Positions 5,745-6,374 of a DNA stretch of 6,374 nt are shown piece by piece. A model generated the notes under the pieces. The model worked only from the letters and a program-made list of their open reading frames with translations, did not search any database and was not told the origin of the DNA. How positions within the stretch are numbered: the first letter of the stretch is position 1; each line of letters starts with the position of its first letter. The DNA is from Pseudomonadota bacterium (lineage in GTDB: Bacteria; Pseudomonadota; Alphaproteobacteria; Acetobacterales; Acetobacteraceae), in assembly GCA_021815835.1 (NCBI GenBank), contig JAKAZN010000119.1:1-6374 (forward strand), written 5' to 3'. The position numbers and the translations under genes are program-made.

Positions 5745-6374
5745 AACATGTTGCGCCGGACATGGATCAGATGCGCGCACAACGCCTCCCGCGCCAGCGG
5801 GGCGTCGCGCTGGCGGAGCGCGGCCAGGATCGCCCAGTGCTCGCGCTGATACTCGGCCCGGCGTTCCGGCATCGCGCTGCGCTGCTTCAGCAGGCCCCAT
5901 TCACCCTCGTCGCGCACCTTGGAGATCAGCGCGCACACGCTGGCGACGAAGCGGTTATGCGTCGCCGCGGCCAGGGTGCGGTGAAACGCGTCGTCCCAGT
6001 ACTCGAATTGCGGCAAGGTCCGCGCGCCATCGGCGTGGCGGCAGCATTCCTCCAGCGCCGCGAAATCGGCCGCGGTGGCGTTGCGGATCGCCAGATCGAT
6101 GAGGCCGGGCTCGACGATCAGCCGCGCCTCCATCAACTCCGCCGGGCTGATCGCGGCATCGGCGCGGGCGGCGTGGGGCAGTTTGTCGGCGATGTCGCCG
6201 GCGACATAGGTGCCGCTGCCGACGATCCGGGTCACCAGGCCCAGCGCCTTCATGTCGTTCAGCACGCGGCGGACGGTCGAACGGCCGACATCATGGAGCG
6301 CGCAGATCTGCCGCTCGGTCGGGAGTTTCTCCCCGGGCTGCCAGCGCGCGTCGCGCAGGCCGGCGAGCAGGGCC
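5735..6374 (-). CDS. FadR-type GntR transcription regulator (start beyond the right edge)
   Basis: 212 codons are visible. Residues 1-57, counted from the first whole codon, form the GntR winged helix: WQPGEKLPTERQI at 11-23, the recognition-helix region GRSTVRRVLNDMKALGL at 30-46, and the wing VGSGTYV at 51-57. An FCD ligand-binding domain follows at about 75-208. The Asp-x3-His pair (Asp127, His131 in WDDAFH), His179 (EHWAIL) and His201 (AHLIHVR) are in the positions of its metal-binding residues, so a metal-assisted carboxylate ligand is expected from what is known of the family. Such proteins bind DNA as dimers and usually repress genes for uptake or breakdown of organic acids, sugar acids or fatty acids. 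The ligand cannot be read from sequence. Only a few N-terminal residues seem to be missing. It lies 99 bases upstream of hisG on the same strand, but its real targets may be genes on its other side. The GTG at 6265 is internal to the helix-turn-helix and not the start. Confidence 0.9.
   Translation of the reverse strand, partial: ALLAGLRDARWQPGEKLPTERQICALHDVGRSTVRRVLNDMKALGLVTRIVGSGTYVAGDIADKLPHAARADAAISPAELMEARLIVEPGLIDLAIRNATAADFAALEECCRHADGARTLPQFEYWDDAFHRTLAAATHNRFVASVCALISKVRDEGEWGLLKQRSAMPERRAEYQREHWAILAALRQRDAPLAREALCAHLIHVRRNMFGA

Noticed and set aside
4890..5900. Upstream extension of the hisD frame, suggesting a fusion protein
   Set aside because: The extension is hisG, the intergenic gap and part of the regulator read in another frame; its translation is Arg/Pro-rich. 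The ATG at 4889 gives a normal-length HisD with an ATGA overlap.
1..6374. CRISPR arrays, transposase genes, tRNAs, rRNA or phage attachment sites
   Set aside because: Reading both strands I saw no regularly spaced long repeats, terminal inverted repeats, transposase-like proteins or tRNA-like cloverleaf sequences; the window is almost fully occupied by core genes.

Overview
This is a very GC-rich window in which every supported gene lies on the minus strand, so transcription runs from high to low coordinates. The short-form HisG, the POTRA/Omp85 assembly protein followed by Skp/OmpH and LpxD, and the strong G/C preference at third codon positions all point to a Gram-negative proteobacterium. 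An alphaproteobacterium of the Rhodospirillales/Acetobacteraceae type is most likely; that placement is inferred from the look of the proteins, not from a search.

In order of transcription: (1) a FadR-type GntR regulator whose first residues lie beyond the right edge (5735-6374); (2) a 99-base gap with a small hairpin at the regulator's stop codon and a plausible extended -10 promoter (5665-5692); (3) hisG (4886-5635) and hisD (3570-4889), which overlap in an ATGA junction and encode the first and last enzymes of histidine biosynthesis; (4) a gap of about 120 bases with a perfect 9-bp inverted repeat and a weak promoter candidate; (5) the outer-membrane biogenesis genes bamA (1067-3448), skp/ompH (279-1067) and lpxD (1-267, running off the left edge). 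bamA and skp share one base in a TAGTG stop/start junction, and lpxD starts 11 bases after skp ends.

The two halves do unrelated jobs. HisG commits ATP and PRPP to histidine synthesis and HisD finishes the pathway. BamA inserts beta-barrel proteins into the outer membrane, Skp chaperones those barrels across the periplasm, and LpxD adds an acyl chain in lipid A synthesis. In many proteobacteria bamA follows rseP; here it follows hisD, which is the most notable point of gene order.

I found no mobile element, CRISPR array, tRNA or rRNA, and no convincing new system. The points worth a second look are small: the his/bam junction, the bamA start and possible promoter, an unusually long proline-rich linker in the Skp homologue, a cysteine pair in a BamA surface loop, and short 12-bp repeats in low-complexity coding sequence.
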